From NCBI GenBank assembly GCA_020627645.1, contig JAHDGN010000129.1, positions 1-8,164 of the forward strand: a stretch of DNA of 8,164 nucleotides, written 5' to 3'. The notes below the pieces were generated by a model. That model worked only from the letters and a program-made list of their open reading frames with translations. It did not search any database and was not told the origin of the DNA. This document shows, in pieces, positions 6,358 to 8,164 of this stretch. Positions within the stretch are counted from its first letter, which is position 1; each line of letters opens with the position of its first letter. The position numbers and the translations under genes were made by a program. This DNA is from Akkermansiaceae bacterium (GTDB lineage Bacteria > Verrucomicrobiota > Verrucomicrobiia > Verrucomicrobiales > Akkermansiaceae).

Positions 6358-8164
6358 TCACTCGGAGGGCGTCAGGATTTTGAGTCGATCTAGGTCGAAA
6401 CTTTGATTTGAAGACGAGGTCATTGTCAGTGAACCGGTCCCATCTCCGGCTACTAAAATGTTCGTGTGGTAAATTCCCCAAGAATTGGGTTCTGTCAGTG
6501 CGGGTAGGGTGATGTTCTTTGAAGAAATCGTTGTTCCTCCAGTGGAGGACGTGAGAAGAAGATCAGTCACGGTCGAGGAAGAATATCGTAGGGATATGAG
6601 ATACTCGGTCGTTGTCGGGACATACACCGGCAAGGAAATACTTGATGACATGGCTGGGAGGCGAGCCGCTCCAGAACCTAGGTAAGCAAAAGGTTCTGTG
6701 GATGTCATTGCTCCGCCAAGGAGTGTTGAAGTTTCAAGCTCGTAGATTCCAATCAGGGCTTCGACGGCTTCTGGTTGAAAAATTCGTAGGGAAGGATCGT
6801 TTTTTTCGGCTGGTGTCCATGGTCCCATCCCTTTTGAGAAGTCGGTATCGTTATACATGAGCCAGTGGCACCAGGAGAAGCCCTGCTTTTCAGCCTGCAT
6901 ACGCACCCAAGAAAGCCATCTTTTACGGTCTAGAACATTGGCGATGTTGTCACATCCAAATTCTCCAACGTAGATTGGGATTGGAGTTGTATTGTTCCTC
7001 GAAGCCCAGGCTGTGTTTGCGTCTTGGACGGCTTGGAAATCGTTTTCGATTTGAAGAAACTCAGGATCAGTTGGGCCATTGATTGCCCAGGGAATCGCGG
7101 TTCCATTTCCAGCGTTGTCAGGAGTGGTAAAAGGTCGTGGATCGTAGTAGTGAAATGTCCCGATGATCCAGGGGTCAGAGGTTGGAATTTGATCGTTGTC
7201 AAAGAGATCAATGAGCGCTTGGCGCGTTGAGAATCCTTGGGCACTGATAATGACTGGCCGATTTTCGTTCCCTGAAATGCTCCGGATTTCAGATAAGGCT
7301 GCGGTTGTTACAGCCTGAATGTTACTATCGCCGTGGGGTTCATTGAGAATTTCAAAGGCAACTTGGTCGTTAGAACTGCTGGCGAAAGCAAGGGCAACTT
7401 GGTTCCAGATGGTTAAAAGTTTTTGCATATCATTAGGATAAGAAAAGCCCGGTCCATTTGCCCAATTGTGAACTGGATCGACAATTGCAATGAGTCCTTC
7501 CGAGTTACAAAGATTGACAAGTCTTTTCAGTTCGTTGAGGTGTGAATCTGGGATTAAAAATGTTGGACCAGGTCCAAAGAGCTCGTCCATTTTGTATCCA
7601 ATTCTGCAGTGGTTGAATCCGTTTTCTCTTAATAGCTTGTAGTCTTCAGGGGCGCCCTGTCCCGGGGTGGCCATGTAAGCTGCAAAGTTGTTTCCGCGAG
7701 CAAGTCGTTGATTGAATTGGTGGCATTGATCTCGAAACGGATTTGTGGGAGGGGTAGCAACTGTGAGTGAGACACACTCGAAGATGATATCTTCCGAATC
7801 ACCTCCTAGGTTGAATGCGACCCGTGCTCCCTGGCCGTCAGGTTCAGTCATTGAGAAATCAAATGAGAAATCTTGGGGAGCTGTGGTAATGGCAATGTCC
7901 TCTCTGAGAAGGTCTACTCTGTTGGGGGTATTTGTCTGGACCAGACATGTGAGATCGCGGTTTGACGATACGGCACGGACACGAAAAGTGAGGGTGTAAT
8001 TGTTGTTGAGTATCAGGGTCAGATTGTTGTGGATGAGCTGTATATGAAATCCAAGACTTCCAGGGTTGGAGATCTCCACGAAGAGGCCTCCGTTCACGGA
8101 AATGTTCGAAGTGGCACCACTGGCAGCGTTGGTGACAAGGAACCAAGGAGAGGTGTTATTGGGG
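6358..8164 (-). CDS. Modular GH5 glycoside hydrolase with two CBM-like domains (5' end missing)
   Basis: The frame stays open to the right edge, so the N-terminus and any secretion signal lie outside; about 600 residues are visible. From the edge to about 7745 is a beta-rich domain resembling a CBM4/9-type module (NNTSPWFLVTNAASG, then NGGLFVEISNPG). The catalytic domain spans about 7740-6750 and looks like glycoside hydrolase family 5. It has RGNNFAAYM at its start, CRIGYKM, the acid/base Glu of FEILNEPHG (Glu codon 7339-7341), TFHYYDP, the nucleophile Glu of IYVGEFGC (codon 6961-6963), and WCHWLMYND. A C-terminal beta domain begins at YELETST and ends with FDLDRLKIL, resembling CBM6/CBM35-like modules. 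GH5 enzymes cleave beta-glucans, mannans or related polysaccharides; subfamily and substrate cannot be set here. The architecture implies export. The nearest downstream gene is the amidohydrolase. No terminator is evident in the 146-base gap. Confidence 0.92.
   Translation of the reverse strand, partial: PNNTSPWFLVTNAASGATSNISVNGGLFVEISNPGSLGFHIQLIHNNLTLILNNNYTLTFRVRAVSSNRDLTCLVQTNTPNRVDLLREDIAITTAPQDFSFDFSMTEPDGQGARVAFNLGGDSEDIIFECVSLTVATPPTNPFRDQCHQFNQRLARGNNFAAYMATPGQGAPEDYKLLRENGFNHCRIGYKMDELFGPGPTFLIPDSHLNELKRLVNLCNSEGLIAIVDPVHNWANGPGFSYPNDMQKLLTIWNQVALAFASSSNDQVAFEILNEPHGDSNIQAVTTAALSEIRSISGNENRPVIISAQGFSTRQALIDLFDNDQIPTSDPWIIGTFHYYDPRPFTTPDNAGNGTAIPWAINGPTDPEFLQIENDFQAVQDANTAWASRNNTTPIPIYVGEFGCDNIANVLDRKRWLSWVRMQAEKQGFSWCHWLMYNDTDFSKGMGPWTPAEKNDPSLRIFQPEAVEALIGIYELETSTLLGGAMTSTEPFAYLGSGAARLPAMSSSISLPVYVPTTTEYLISLRYSSSTVTDLLLTSSTGGTTISSKNITLPALTEPNSWGIYHTNILVAGDGTGSLTMTSSSNQSFDLDRLKILTPSE

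Noticed and set aside
6930..7244. 104-codon open frame within GH5 on the same strand
   Set aside because: It is a shifted frame of the catalytic domain; the GH5 frame holds both catalytic glutamates in this stretch.

Overview
The window reads as bacterial chromosome. The best guess is the Planctomycetota-Verrucomicrobiota group, probably Verrucomicrobiota. This rests on the character of the proteins (UvrA, ArgH, a COG3618 amidohydrolase, a large modular GH5) and on the near absence of Shine-Dalgarno motifs. The taxonomic call is an impression, not a computed result. G clearly exceeds C on the + strand in most of the window whichever strand is coding, so the + strand is probably the leading strand.

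Layout, left to right. Positions 1-1214 (+) hold the second half of uvrA, broken into two reading frames, with a probable further frame break at the extreme left edge. Positions 1247-2602 (-) hold an intact argH (argininosuccinate lyase), convergent with uvrA across 32 bases. After a 118-base divergent spacer comes 2721-3716 (+), an unrecognised protein. It has a Pro/Lys/Ala-rich N-terminus with a KPSP repeat, a long helical segment and one C-terminal transmembrane helix. A strong intrinsic terminator at 3746-3777 ends it.

Everything to the right is on the - strand. A two-gene unit comes first in genome order: a VTC-type polyphosphate-polymerase-like protein (4525-5289) followed by a DUF4956 membrane protein (3781-4497). 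Upstream of it lie a COG3618 metal-dependent amidohydrolase/lactonase (5375-6211) and a modular GH5 glycoside hydrolase (6358 to beyond 8164). The GH5 has carbohydrate-binding-like domains on both sides of its catalytic domain, and its 5' end lies outside the window.

How the genes may work together. VTC and DUF4956 are the best candidate for one functional system, a soluble polymerase-like enzyme paired with a membrane partner. GH5 and the lactonase-type amidohydrolase could both serve carbohydrate use (polysaccharide cleavage, sugar-lactone opening), but their 146-base gap does not show an operon. uvrA (nucleotide excision repair) and argH (arginine synthesis) are housekeeping genes, and a broken uvrA would matter biologically unless it is a sequencing artefact or a second copy exists. 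No tRNA, rRNA, CRISPR array, insertion sequence or phage gene was seen, and no stretch over 300 bases lacks a gene.
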